Below are positions 41,440 through 52,724 of a DNA stretch of 64,000 nucleotides, piece after piece. The position numbers were made by a program, and so were the translations under genes. Origin of the DNA: Prorocentrum cordatum (Eukaryota; Sar; Dinophyceae; Prorocentrales; Prorocentraceae); contig CAUYUJ010006502.1 of NCBI GenBank assembly GCA_963575745.1, forward strand, positions 321,001 through 385,000, read 5' to 3'. Under the pieces are notes generated by a model. It searched no databases, was not told where the DNA came from, and saw only the letters and a list, made by a program, of their open reading frames with translations. Numbering within the stretch: the stretch's first letter is position 1; every line of letters begins with the position of its first letter.

Positions 41440-42356
41440 TCGGGGGGGCGTGGGACACGTCAAGATACGTGAGACTCGTGCTCCCGAAGCTATAATCCTT
41501 TGTAAATTACGCTGTACTCGCGCCTCCGAAGCCACGACCCCCCGTAAAATACGCCATAGTCGCGCTCCGAAGCCACGATCCCTTGCAATGTACACCACAT
41601 TTGCGTCTCCGAAGCCACGACGCATCGTAAATTACGCCACATTCGCGCCTTCGAGGCCACGATCCTTCATCATGTAGATAATAATCGCGCACCCGAGGCC
41701 GCAATCCCTTGTACATTACACACAGTTTGCGCCCCCGAAGCCAGAATCCTTTGCAAATTACACAACTCGCGCCCCCGAGGCCACGATCCGTGGAAAATTA
41801 CACCAAATTGGCGCTCTGACGCCAAAGCCCATGCGCAAATTACGCAACATTCGCGTTCCCGAAGCGACGAACCATCGTTAATTGCGCAGCGGGCGCGCCC
41901 CCGAGGCCACGAATCCGCACCGTGGAGGCTGCCGAAAAGGCGCCCCCCACTCTCCAGAACAGAACAATTACAATTTTCTGTATTGAGATATGTGTTCCGC
42001 TGGTCTTGTTTTGCCCCCCCCGCAATTTCTTGAAAATTCTGCGGTGGGCTCCACACTCGCGCCCCCCAGGCCACGATCCCTCGTAAATTCCACCACGCTC
42101 GCGCCCTCGAGCCCACGATCCCCAGCAAATTACACTAAATTCGCGCCCTCGAGGCCACGACCCCTTGCAAAGTACACCACAGTCGCGCCCCTGAGGCCAC
42201 GATCCCTTGTAAATTACACCACATTCGCGCCCCCGACGCCAGAAGCCGTAGTAAATTACACCACATTCGAGCACCCGAAGCGGCGAACCATCGTTAATTG
42301 AGCAGCGGGCGCGCCCCCGAGGCCACGAATCCGCACCGTGGAGGCTGCCGAAAAAG
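41440..42356 (+). repeat. 42-bp tandem arrays around a ~115-bp spacer
   Basis: Units read CGCGCCCCCGAGGCCACGAT followed by a CCCTTGTAAATTACACCACAT stretch with variants. They fill 41460-41935 and 42056-42340. The spacer 41937-42055 starts GGCGCCCCCCACTCTCCAG and includes TTTTCTGTATTGAGATATGTG. The period is a multiple of three, so 14-residue repeats appear in open frames; I see no sign that they are translated. Confidence 0.92.
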
Positions 42357-42369
42357 CGCCCCCCCTCTC
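42357..42369. repeat. Left target-site duplication of the LINE fragment
   Basis: CGCCCCCCCTCTC, repeated with two extra C at 43877-43891. Confidence 0.75.
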
Positions 42370-43876
42370 AATCAATAGCGCCGTGTCTGCACGACGCATC
42401 GGCTGAAGAAGTGCCGCCGGCTGGAGGCGCATGTCCAGGCCAGGGCGCAGAAATCAATGACAGATCAAGAAAAGGTGTACCTGCTGGCGATTGTCCTCCA
42501 CATGTGCGGGTTATAATGTCCAGGACTGAAAAATTGAAACAAGTCGCTCTCTTGGGGGGCAGGGGCGGGGAGAGGGAGGGCAGGAGGGGGGAGAGGAGGA
42601 CGAGGAAGAGGAGGGGGTGAGAGACCCCTGATCGCCGAAAAGGCGTGCGCTCTGACCATTGAGCTCCATGTCAATGGGGTCGACCTCTCCGCCTCGGTGC
42701 GTGTGAGCTGGCGGGCTCGACAGATCCTGCGCTGAAAACGCTGCGTCTGAGGAGCGAATCCGGCATGGCCGCGATCCTGCCAAAAAACAGGAGCTGTCGG
42801 AAAATAACTGTTTGGTTCAGTGCCACTTCGCGTGCTCGTCGTCGCACCTCTGCATTCGAGACCCGCGACACCATGGAGTGCGGAATGTCCAATACTTGCC
42901 GGGGGGCATCGCACGTGGAAGGCATCGAGCTTGTCTCGGTCAGCTTTCTTGAGGCAGAGCGTCTCGATGCAGTACATCAATTTGCTTATGATGTACGCCT
43001 GGAACAACGTAAGCTTCCGTGATCGCCGGATGTTGGCATGCCGCCATACTACTTCGAGGGTGTGGAACGCAGCCCTCGCCTCTCCGATCCTCCTTGCCAC
43101 GGCTGTGCCAGTGCCGCAGTCTGCGCACAAGAGACCCCCGAGGTAGACTGCAGAAGTCACAGGCTTCACTGGGACTCCGTCTGGAGCGAAGACGTCCGAA
43201 GCATGCCTGACTCGTAAATGGACGGTCTTCGCCCAATTTGGTTCTAGTCCGTACGCGTGGGCCCTCACAATGAGACGGTTCAGAAAATGCTGCGCCTTGG
43301 CATATCATCTGAAATAAGCGCCGTATCGTCGGCAAAAGTAACATCGAAACACATTTGATCCGAAGGAGTTGGGCCGAACTCGTTCACCAAGTCGGCCTGT
43401 ACATCTGCCATGAGCACTGACAGCATAATGATGAAGAGGTGTGGGCTCACTGGGCAACCCTGGGCACCCTGGGCGATGTCCACGCCTATTGGGCGGGTTC
43501 CGGAGGAGCCATGGCTATCTGTCATTTCGAACGTGCGGTTGGTATAAATGCTCTTGATCATGTCGCAATAGGCTCTTGATCATGTCGCAATAGGCCCGCG
43601 GGATGCCAAACCGGGCAAGAGCGATTCGGAGGGCTGCTGGTATTCTGTCAAACGCCTTCGACCAATCTAGGAATATGGTTGATAGTTGCCCGTCTTTGGA
43701 CGCCCAGGTCCGTTCGATCGCTCTTTGAACTAAGAAGATCGCATCAGTGGAACGCCTCTGCTTCCGGAAACCGAATTGCGTGTCCCTCAGTTTCTCCTCC
43801 ACCCCTCCAGTGGACATTCTGTTCAGGATGAGGCTCGCCACGATCTTGTAGCTGACGGACAGGAGAGAGACAGGCT
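42370..43876 (-). mobile_element. 5'-truncated LINE fragment encoding RT palm and thumb
   Basis: Minus-strand pieces give KIVASLILNRM, DTQFGFRKQRRSTDAIFLVQ, STIFLDWSKAFDRIP (motif A, Asp at about 43667), GAQGCPVSPHLFIIM (motif B) and VTFADDTALISDD (motif C, intact). Then come KTVHLRV, VYLGGLL and KLTLFQAYIISKLMYCIETL of the connection/thumb. A 22-bp tandem duplication at 43550-43593 breaks the frame between motifs A and B, and another break lies near 43270-43300. The fragment begins inside the RT at 43876 and ends with ATTGATT in the minus sense. It is flanked by a C-rich target-site duplication within the spacer of a 42-bp array element. The FRKxRSTxDAI signature fits a mainstream LINE clade, different from the two EN-RT-RNH elements and the FYDS-type. 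Confidence 0.85.
43550..43593. repeat. Perfect 22-bp tandem duplication
   Basis: GCTCTTGATCATGTCGCAATAG split here as two exact adjacent 22-base copies (43550-43571 and 43572-43593). Its length is not a multiple of three, so it alone shifts the RT frame. Confidence 0.95.
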
Positions 43877-44090
43877 CGCCCCCCCCCTCTCCAGAACAGA
43901 AAAACTAAAATTTTCTGTATTGTGATATGTGTTTCGCTGGTATTGTGTTGCCCCCCCGCCGTTTCTTGAAAATCCGGCGGTGGGCTCCGCATTCGCGCCC
44001 CCCAGGCCACGATCCCTCGGAAAAACCACCACGCTCGCGCCCACGAGGCCACGATCCCTGATAAATCCCACCAGCCCTTTAGGGCGTAGG
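43877..44090 (+). repeat. Right target-site duplication, spacer and 42-bp units
   Basis: 43877-43891 is the C-rich duplication. 43888-43985 is a second copy of the spacer seen at 41937-42055 (TTTTCTGTATTGTGATATGTG). 43986-44090 has about two and a half 42-bp units. Confidence 0.85.
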
Positions 44091-45740
44091 TGGTCTAGGG
44101 AGTTTCCTCTGCCAACCCCCTTCTTCCCCTTCGGGGAAGGGTTTACCCCTCCCCTTACCCCTCCCCACTGACCTGGACGGGGCCGGTCGCGAGGTGTCAG
44201 AGCGTCCAAGATGGCCCAAGACAGCTCCAAGAGCGAACAGGCGAGAAAACACAAAACATTGATTTTACCTAGGTTTTGGAAGGATTTTGGCATCTTGGGG
44301 GGGTCCAAGCGGCGACTCGAGGCACTCTGGAGGGGCGGGGCTAATAAGGAAACCCCCCTTCTTTGATAGATCTCCTCCAAGATGGCCCAAAGAGCGCCCC
44401 GAAGGTCCCAAGAGCGCCCCAAGAGCGCCTCAAGAGGGCCCCAAGAGACCCCAAGAGGCCCCCAAGAAGCCTCCAAGACGTTGCCAAGAGACCCCCAAGA
44501 GGCCCCAAGAGAGTCCAAGATGACCCAAGACGGCTCCAAGAGCGAACAGGCGAGAAAACACAAAACATTGATTTTACCTGGGTTTTGGAAGGATTTTGGC
44601 CTCTTGGGGGGTCCAAGAGGCGACTCGAGGCACTCTGGAGGGCCGGGGCTAATAAGGAAACCTCCCTTCTTTGATAGATCTCCTCCAAGATGGCCCAAAG
44701 AGCGCCCCGAAGGCTCCCAAGAGCGCCCCAAGAGCGCCTCAAGAGGGCCCCAAGAGACCCCAAGAGGCCCCCAAGAAGCCTTCAAGACGTTGCCAAGAGA
44801 CCCCCAAGAGGCCCCAAGAGAGTCCAAGATGACCCAAGACGGCTCCAAGAGCGAAAAGGCGAGAAAGCAACAAACATTGGTTTTACCTAGGTTTTGGAAG
44901 GATTTTGGCCTCTTGGGGCGCCCAAGAGGCGACTCGAGGCACTCTAGAGGGGCAGCGCTAATTGGGGAACCCCCTTTCTTTGATAGATCTCCTCCAAGAT
45001 GGCCCCAAGAGCGCTTCGAAGGCTCCCAAGAGCGCCCCAAGAGCGCCCCAAGAGAGCCCCAAGAGGCCCCAAGAGGCCCCCAAGAGGCGCCCAAGAGGCC
45101 TCCAAAAGGCTCCCAAGAGACCCCCAAGAGGCCCAAGAGGCTCCCAAGACGGGTCCAAGAGCGAAAAGGCGAGAAAACAAAAAACATTGTTTTTACCTAG
45201 GTTTTGGAAGGATTTTGGCCTCTTGGGGGGGCCCAAGAGGCGACTCGAGGCACTCTGGCGGAGCAGCGCTAATTGGATACCCCCCCTTCTTTGATAGATC
45301 TCCTCCAAGATGGCCCCAAGAGCGCCTCGAAGGCTCCCAAGAGCGCCCCAAGAGCGCCCCAAGAGGGCCCCAAGAGGCCCCACGACGCCCCCAAGAGGCC
45401 TCCAAGAGGCCCACAAGAGACCCCCAAGAGGCCACAACAGGCTCCCCGAGATACGCAAGAGGCCCCCGGGACCGCCAAGAGGCCCCAAGGACGGCCCAAG
45501 AGGCCCCCAAGCTCGCAATTGTCCTCCTCCTCCTCCTCCTCCTCCTTTTTCTTTCTTCCTCCTCCCTCCTCCCCCTCCCCCTCCTCCTCCTCCTCCTCCT
45601 CCTCCTCCTCCTCTCCTTTTCCTCCTTCTCGTCCTCCTCGTCCTCGCAGTCCTCCATCTCCTCCTCCTTCTATTCCTCCTCCTCCTCCTCCTCCTGCTCC
45701 TCCTCCTGCTCCTCCTCTTCCTCCTCCTACTCCGACGACG
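44091..45740 (+). repeat. Head / CCAAGAGG-array / CCT element, copy 3, with four ~309-bp units
   Basis: The head at 44091-44210 is like copy 1. Units begin TTTTACCTAGGTTTTGGAAG at about 44264, 44571, 44881 and 45191 (periods about 307-310). Each carries a GGCGACTCGAGGCACTCT stretch, TTTGATAGATCTCCTCCAAG and then CCCCAAGAGC/GG words. The array ends near 45515 and a CCT tract fills 45520-45740. Confidence 0.9.
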
Positions 45741-45874
45741 ACGGCTCCTCCTACATCCTCCCCCCCTTGGGGTATATGGCGGCTAACCCCGCCCTTTGTT
45801 CTTCTGCATGCTCCCCCGCTTCCCTCATAACCTCCACTCCCCTGGGACTCATTTCTGGACGGGCTGGTGGGGAT

Positions 45875-46160
45875 ACGCGAAGCGTCTAGAATTACACAAA
45901 ATTCGCGCCCCCGAGGCCACGACCCCTCGTAAATTACACCACATGAGCGCCCCCGAGGCCACGATCCCTTGTAAATTAGGCCGCGGTCGCGCCCCCGAGG
46001 CCACGCGATCCCTAGCGAATTGCACCAAATTCGCGCATCTCAGGCCACGATCCCATGTAAATTACTCCACATTCGCGCCCTCGATGCCACGATCCTTCGT
46101 AAATTACGCTGGATGCGCACCCCCAGGCTTCGAATCCACCTCGCGGAGGCTGCCTAAAGG
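45875..46160 (+). repeat. 42-bp array starting at an ACGCGAAGCGT hairpin
   Basis: The hairpin (45875-45885) lies in TACGCGAAGCGTCTAGAAT, identical to 25437. About five to six 42-bp units follow, then AGGCTTCGAATCCACC and GAGGCTGCC as at the ends of other arrays. 46161-46417 is unique sequence without a recognised gene. Confidence 0.85.
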
Positions 46161-46417
46161 CGACACTCCTTCTCCTGAGCAGAAAAACTGCAATGTCCCC
46201 AAATAATGCCTGAAACAATCAATCCCCAGCCGTTCCCAGAGCGCTTCCAATGAACAACTGGAGGGAAATGCTCTAAGAAGACAACAAAGCGATCAACAAT
46301 GATTTCAGAATCTCGATGTTTTGCTCATCGCCAGCCGCCCTAGCATGACGTTCCCGAATGTCATCAAGACGGTGCCCAGACATCCCAATATAGTTCTGAT
46401 GTATCCCATTCTGATAG

Positions 46418-46613
46418 GGGGGGTCGGCGGCAGGGGGCGAAGCCCTTACGGATCATCATCAGTGCCATCATCACACTCATCGTCAACAGCCGAAGTAGCA
46501 GCAGCAGCAGCATCATCATCAGCATCAGCATCGCATGTATCATCGTCAGCAGCATCATCATCGTCATCGTCAGCATCATCATCAGCATCATCGTCAGCAT
46601 CCTCATCATCACC

Positions 46614-46659
<46 letters not shown>

Positions 46660-47220
46660 CCATCATCGTAATCATCATCGTCATCAACATCGTTATCGCG
46701 GTCGTCGTCATTGTCGTCGTCATCGTCATAATCGCTGTCGTCCTCATCATCCTGCTCTTTATCCCTCTCTGGCTCGTCCACCTCTGCCTCGTCGTCATCA
46801 TCTCCATCACCAGCCTCATCATCATCAACATCATCATCAGCATCATCATCATCACCACCGCCATATCATCATCGTCGTCGACGCGGTTCTCATCGTCATC
46901 ATCATCATCATCCACATCATCATATAAACCAGCATCCGCATCATCATCATCATCACCATCATCATCAACAGCAACAGCAACATCAACATCTTCATCAGCA
47001 TCAACAACTTCATCATTGTCTTCAATATTATCATAACCATCACCATCACCATTACCATTACCATCATCATCACTCATAAGAAGCATCCGTCAACCTCCTC
47101 CTCCTCCTCATCCTCCTCCGCCTCGTCGTCGTCATCGTCGCCGTCACAATCACCGTCACGGCCATCGTCGTCAAGAACCTCATTATCGTCATCATCACTA
47201 TTCTTCTCCTCCCCCTTCAT
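46418..47220. repeat. GGGCGAAGCCC boundary and long (CAT)n/(TCA)n array
   Basis: Mini-hairpin at 46435-46445, then about 770 bases of CAT/TCA/GTC triplets. Poly-Asp, poly-Met and poly-His frames are by-products. Confidence 0.93.
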
Positions 47221-47224
47221 CCTT

Positions 47225-47640
47225 CACTTTGGATGTGCGGGAAGCACTCAGGATGTGGGGAATCAGTACTCTCACCTGAGCACCGCGCACATTCGTCTCA
47301 AAAACTTCCAGGTGTTACAAACATGGAGGGCGGCCCGTTTCCGAAGTGCAACTCTCGTCAGGCACACCACAAATGCCCGTTCCAATTTCAACGGTTCCAC
47401 GGATCTGATTAAAATGTGGCTCTCGCCGGAAAGCCGCGCACAATCGTCCTAAAAGCTTCATTCCCTTTTCACGGATGGCAGGCGGTTCCTTCTCATGATG
47501 AGGACATCGCTTGGAACTTGCTCAAATGGACGACCCCCAGACGTTGAATCCGCCACAATGCCTTCAGCCCGTAGTGGAGTGCCCCATGGCTCCTGCAGTG
47601 CGCGATGTACAAGGACTTTCGATGTGTAGGATTTCTTAAA
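47225..47640. repeat. Diverged short dispersed units, no gene
   Basis: 47471-47510 (CACGGATGGCAGGCGGTTCC) is repeated in diverged form at 48166-48205. No domain was seen. Confidence 0.45.
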
Positions 47641-48110
47641 GGACCGGCCCCCCTCCCAAGAGTGCCCCAAGACGGCCAGAGGCCACCAGAACGCCTCAAG
47701 AAGGCTCCAAGAGTCCAGGAAGGCCCCAAAAAGCCAAATCCAGTGTTTGTCACATGGTGTTTGAAGGAGTTCGACCTTCTCACCTTTTCGGACTTCGGAC
47801 ACTCCAAGACAGCCCAAGAGGCCTTCAACGTCGCCCCCAGACAACCCCAGAGGTCCCAAAGAGGGCCCGGCCCAAGAGACTCCGAAACCTATCCGAGATG
47901 CACCCATATTGGGGGAACTCGAGCTGAGATTTCGCGCTCTCCGCCCCAAGATGGCCCCCGACCCCCAAGGGGGGCCCCAGAAGCCCTGCAGGCCCCAAAG
48001 AGGCCTACATCAAGCCCCAGGAGGCCCAGGAGGCCCCCGGAGGCCTCCTGCAACGGGCTTCACAGAGGCCCCCCAAGAGATCCCAACAGGCATCCAAAGG
48101 CCTCTAACCT
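47640..48110 (+). repeat. CCAAGAGG-type array, diverged copy
   Basis: CCCAAGAGTGCCCCAAGACGG-like words interrupted by a unique-looking ~100-base stretch at 47735-47805. Not directly followed by CCT; the nearest CCT tract is at 48605. Confidence 0.65.
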
Positions 48111-48604
48111 ACGACGTAAACACTGTCGCGGGATGGGCCGAAGGCCACTAGATACGACATCAGCTTCACGGATGGAAGGCGGTTCATTTTCACAGTGAGG
48201 CTCTCGCTTGGTGCTTGTTCAGAGGTAGCGGCCACCAGCACGAAGAAAGCAACCGCTACATGGACGGAAGGCACCCCCTGATCAACATTGGGCTCCCGAA
48301 AGAGATTGCTTTCGATGCGTGACCAGGTGCGTGACAGAAACAGAGAGCGGCCCCGTTTCAAAATGGTGTTCTCGCTGGACGCGCTGTCGAACTTTACAAT
48401 CGTATCTCTTTGCTCAATTCCTACGTAGAAAGAAACAGACCAGTCCCTCGTCAAAACAAGAGCTTTCGAATTGTCATACTACTTGGGCGCTCGTCTTTGA
48501 AGGGGGCGCTTCCCGCAATGGAAAAACATGCTTGTGGGAATTGAACCTGAAGGAGCTTTGGACGGAAGGGTGTACTATGGCAAATTCGGTACATCGTGGA
48601 TTTG

Positions 48605-48730
48605 CTGGCGCCTGTTCTACTGATCCTCCTTCCCCTCCTCCTCATCCTCCTCCTCCTCCTCCTCCTCCTCATCATCATCATGTTCCTCCTCCTCCTCCTC
48701 CTCCCCCGCCCTCCTCCGCCCGTCTCCTTT
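48605..48730. repeat. CCT tract
   Basis: CCT-rich with a TCATCATCATG interruption. 48111-48604 to its left shows only diverged short units. Confidence 0.9.
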
Positions 48731-50084
48731 TTCCTTCCCTCAAGCACAGGTGGTCATTTGCCGTCTAGCTCTGCGCCTCCACGTCGGCGCTTGAGGGGAA
48801 CCGGGTCGGCTACGCCGCAGCTCGTGCGCAGCAGATTCCGGTGGGCAAAACAAGGCAAATTTGAAGTCGGGCCGCACACTTCGTTGTCTGGTTATTTCTC
48901 TGGAGGTTGGGGCAACGGGCGATGGCAGTCTCAACGACACCCGCTTCATCTCGGAAATGCCTGCTTCCCGCGATTGAGGCAGCCTCACAGGTGACTAAAC
49001 TTCTGCGCCACTGGTGGTTTGGCGTTCACGTGGTGATAGTATGACAAGCGGTGCGATTTCCTTCTCATTGCGTTTTGGAACAAGGGCCCCTGGAGAGGAC
49101 ATTCCATAACCTATGTTTGTATCACGCCCTCCCTGGCGGTCGAGGTGCCAAGGATCCCATGCACCGATGGGGCATGCCGTCAGGGATCGATCGGCTTCAT
49201 TTTCGCCCCATATGAATATTGCGGTGGGCGCTTGTCCAGTGGTATCCGTTTTCATCGTGCGCGTCTCGCACAAAGTCGCGGCGTTTATTTCTGTTCGATC
49301 CCACAAATTGATATCACGCTCCAGCGGTGGCCCCCGCGCGCGGACAGTCTTCCGAGGGACAGGAGGTGCGTCCACGCTCCAAAAATCGCTACTATTGCGC
49401 GGCAGAGGATCTACAGTGCCCACTAAAACACTTTAGAACATATCTGTCAAAGACGAAGACCATGTCTTGGGGAACCTCGCGGTGCATTCTTCTGGAGGCG
49501 CTGGAATAGGATCGGTGCTCGTTCTTTCAGTGGCCCCCCTTCCTCTCGTTGCGCACCGCGACAAGGTCTAATTGGGTTGGTCGCCGAGACCCCCCGCTCC
49601 CCGCCCCGTCGGCGCCCGCGCGCCCTGAGCCACAACGACCACGGGCGCCCACCGTCAGTTGGCAAAGGGCTCGGCAGAGCGGCAGAAATTGACGAAACCG
49701 CTAACTGGGCGCGACCTGAAGAACCGTTCGCGAATAACTCCTGCTCAATGGAATTGCCTCGAAGACACAATCGAGGAATCTGGCCCCACTTCCTCCCCGG
49801 CCTCCTCGCGGCCTGCGTAAAACGCGCTGGCCGACCAAGCGCGATAAATCTTGTGCAGGAAACATCGATATGTCATATTCCGTTTCGAAGCAACGTCGCC
49901 TCCTTCAAGCCGCACCACAGGGCCGGACGCGCCCCCCGCTGGCCGACGCGGAGCCTGATGCGGCTCGCAGACCTGTGCCCGCTATTGTGTGCCCACGATT
50001 TCCCATGTAATTCACAATGACAATAATGGGTTCGATTGAACGGGCGCCGTCCGGGGGGGCCTCCGCGGCACCCCATAACGGGCA
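48731..50084. other. No recognisable gene
   Basis: Unique-looking sequence of moderate GC. Open frames of about 100-145 codons on both strands show no domain I recognise. Confidence 0.45.
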
Positions 50085-50290
50085 CGCCTCAGGAACCCGT
50101 TAAGGGGCACAGCCCTAGACGCGTTAGCGGGCACACCTCAGGGAACCATTGACGGGCACACCCCTAGAGGCCAGAAAATTAGCGGGCACATCATGGACCA
50201 AAATCAGCGGGCACATGATCCGAAATTGACTGGCACATGGTCTGAAGTTAACGGGCACATGGCAAACAATAGTTGGCATGCGTGTTTGAA
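50085..50290. repeat. ~30-bp AGCGGGCACAT-type repeat
   Basis: Seven or so imperfect units built around CGGGCACA(T/C), spaced 27-37 bases. 50291-50795 holds no recognised gene. Confidence 0.7.
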
Positions 50291-50799
50291 TGATGCTGGT
50301 TACGACGACGATGATGACGGTAGTCTTCCATAGGTTAAGCGGAACGAGCGCATTCACTTTTATGCGCTCGCTCCCAACGCAACCTGTGCTCGGCTGAGGC
50401 TCCGACCGTTTTAATCCAACTACGTCCTCCGTGCAAGCGATGGTATCCGCACCCATGAACGCGCATGGGTCGTCGTCGGCCATGAGACTCATGCGATAAG
50501 AGTGCGCCCCAGACGACGACGCTGGACGAAAGCAAACACAGAACAACCAAGCTCTCCATCGCTATGGAAGAATATCTCTGGGAATACGAGAACAAGTTTA
50601 AACGCCTATTGCTTAGGAAACAAACGGCACACCCTCTTAACGGGTCTGCTTGTAAAGTGGAGCAACAATAAGGTGAAGGTCTGCTCCTAAGTAGCTTGAC
50701 GCAAGTAATGTCTAAAAACAATCACAAAAAGCAATATGGTGGGACAATTCAAAAGAATAATTATTCCCAACACTTTTACGACATTATAGAACACAAAAA

Positions 50800-50975
50800 G
50801 AAGGCGGGGCGAACCGGACCGCCGGGGACGTCCCAGCGTTCGCCATCTTGGGGACTTCTTGGGCGTCCTGGAGCGTTCTTGGGCTGTCTTGGGGGCCTCT
50901 TGGACCGCTCTTGGAGCTCTGTTGGCGCCTGCTGGGGGCCCCAGGGCCCCAGTGGCGCGTCGAGGGGCTGCCCTG
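50800..50975 (-). repeat. Short CCAAGAGG-type array (minus orientation)
   Basis: CTTCTTGGGCGTCCTGGAGCG-like words, as in the 29-31 kb arrays. Confidence 0.65.
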
Positions 50976-51114
50976 AGAGCTACCAGCCCTGTCCCCCCCG
51001 TATATCGATGAATGTGAATACGTATACCTATAACGGTACATCTACACATGTTAGCCAGCGTGGACCACAGACAATAGGTGTGTGCAGTCTATGCAGTGCA
51101 ATCTTTTCTGCAAT

Positions 51115-51690
51115 CAAGTAGAAGTGAAGCAAAGCACAATCCAATAAACTAGACTAACATAAATCACATAAAACAGCATCAGGCAACCAAAAACAACATG
51201 AAATAACATAACGTAAAGTGAAGCAATGTAAAGTGACGTAAAGCAAAGGAAAACAAAGCAGCGTGAGGTAAAGTCAAGCAACATAAGTAACGCACAACAA
51301 AATAAAATAAAGGAATGTGAAACAAAATGAAACACGTAAAATAAAACAACATGGAATAAAGCAAAGTAACGTAAAACAGCGTGAAGCAAATACACACAAA
51401 GAGTAGCAACCAAAGTGAGGTAAGTACCGTAAAGAAAAATAACATGAAATCAATCAAAGTACGTCATAGTAAAGTAACGTAAAGTAGAACACATCACAGC
51501 AAAGTATATCAGTAATGCTAAATCTAGTAAATTACTGCAGCGCAGTAAAAGTGCAGTAAAATGAAGCAAGGTAGCAGAACATGAAGTAGCGTAAAGCAAA
51601 GCGAACAAAATAAAGAAAAAGTAAAGTAAAGCCACGCAAGGTAAAGCAAAGCAAACCAATGCAAAACAATGCAAAGCAATGCAAAGCAGG
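51115..51690. repeat. AAAGTAACGT/AAAGCAATGC-type degenerate array
   Basis: About 575 bases of 5-bp-phased AAAGT, AAGCA and AACGT words. Phe/Leu-rich minus frames are by-products. Confidence 0.85.
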
Positions 51691-51965
51691 GCGGCAACGG
51701 ACGGCATGGGCGGCGACGGGCGCCACCCATGGCGACGGCAACGGGCGGCAACGGATGGCAACGGGCGGCGGTGGGCGCCACCCACCCCGAGATGGTTAAG
51801 AGAAGTAAGAACCCCTTAGCTGCAAGCAGCTATGCATGCATACATGCATACATGTAGACAGACAGACAGACACACAGACACACAGACAGACCGGACCGGA
51901 CAGACAGGCAGACAAACAGACATACAGGCAAACACGCATACAGCCATACACAAACATACAGGTGT
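51690..51965. repeat. GGCGGCAACGG repeats and (GACA)n
   Basis: 51688-51785 repeats GGCGGCAACGG/CACCCATGGCG words. 51855-51960 is GACA-rich with ACATACAGG variants. Confidence 0.85.
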
Positions 51966-52364
51966 GCATATCTCAACCGTATCGTTCCAGTCTCCGTTGA
52001 ATATTTTCCAGGGGGAACAAATGAAGAATGATTCTTCGGCGGCGAATGAATTGCAGTCGGAATCCAAGGGGGGGAGGGGGGGGGCATCACTCTGTTCATG
52101 GGTTTTGGTCATCATTGCTTTCAAGTGGTGGGGCGGTTCTTCATCCCAATATCCATACTTGGTGGCGGTATTCAATGTCATGGATTGCCTAGACTATTTT
52201 CTGGTAGAGCCGTGAATTTTCACAATTGCTTAATTCAGGGAGGTGTCCTGGCGCAGCTTCTGTGTTTCGTGGAGGTGTTCTTCTTATGCGTGCGCGTGCT
52301 CTTCCTTGTCGTCTCAATGTTATACGGGAGCAGGGCACGTGTTCTGTGATATGACATCGTCATG
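51966..52364. other. No recognisable gene
   Basis: Lower-GC unique sequence with no domain in any frame. Confidence 0.4.
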
Positions 52365-52559
52365 GCTTCCACTCCTCCTCCTCATCCTCCTCCTCATCCT
52401 CCTCTTCCTCCTCCTTTCCTCCTCCTCCTCCACTCCTCCTCCTGAGCCTTCCTCCTCCTCCTCCTCCTCCACTTGTTCCTCCTCCTACTCCTCCTCGACT
52501 TCTCCTCATCTTCTTTCCACCTCCTCCTCCACCACCTCCTCCTCCTCATCCTCCTCCTC
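52365..52559. repeat. CCT tract
   Basis: CCTCCT-rich, directly abutting the SH3-like exon on its 3' side (minus sense). Confidence 0.93.
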
Positions 52560-52724
52560 TCGTCGACCACCAGCCACTCGCCGTCGCGCGACATCCTCTG
52601 GACGACCCTCAGCCACTCGCCGTCGGGCGACAACCTCCCTGCCACGGTCTCGCCGTCGACAGCATGGTGTTGGGACCGGTCCTCGCGGTCCATGGACGCG
52701 CGGTAATGCACGCCCGGATACCTC
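52560..52724 (-). CDS. Exon-like stretch with SH3-like YPG...WLRV domain, second locus
   Basis: Minus reading gives RYPGVHYRASMDREDRSQH, then HAVDGETVAGRLSPDGEWLR, then VVQRMSRDGEWLVVDERR. It aligns without gaps to 27316-27490 over about 39 residues (Y-P-G, Y-R, S, D, D-R, G-E, V, G, W-L-R-V conserved). The right edge follows an AG after a T-rich stretch (TTTGTTTGTTGTTATTCC), as at a 3' splice site. A second GEWLVV half-repeat follows. Upstream minus sequence (52725-52960) stays open but looks unrelated. I place it in the same dinoflagellate module family as the first exon. Function is unknown. Confidence 0.5.

Noticed and set aside
42056-44090. 14-residue repeats of the 42-bp arrays as a real repetitive protein
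   Set aside because: Units contain changes on both strands without codon pattern, frames open on both strands, and arrays are interrupted by a non-coding spacer and a LINE.
41440-46160. 42-bp arrays as a CRISPR array
   Set aside because: Units are head to tail without unique spacers, vary internally, and the context is eukaryotic.
46364-47086. Asp/Met-rich 240-codon protein
   Set aside because: Pure translation of CAT/TCA triplets in three frames; no non-repeat part.
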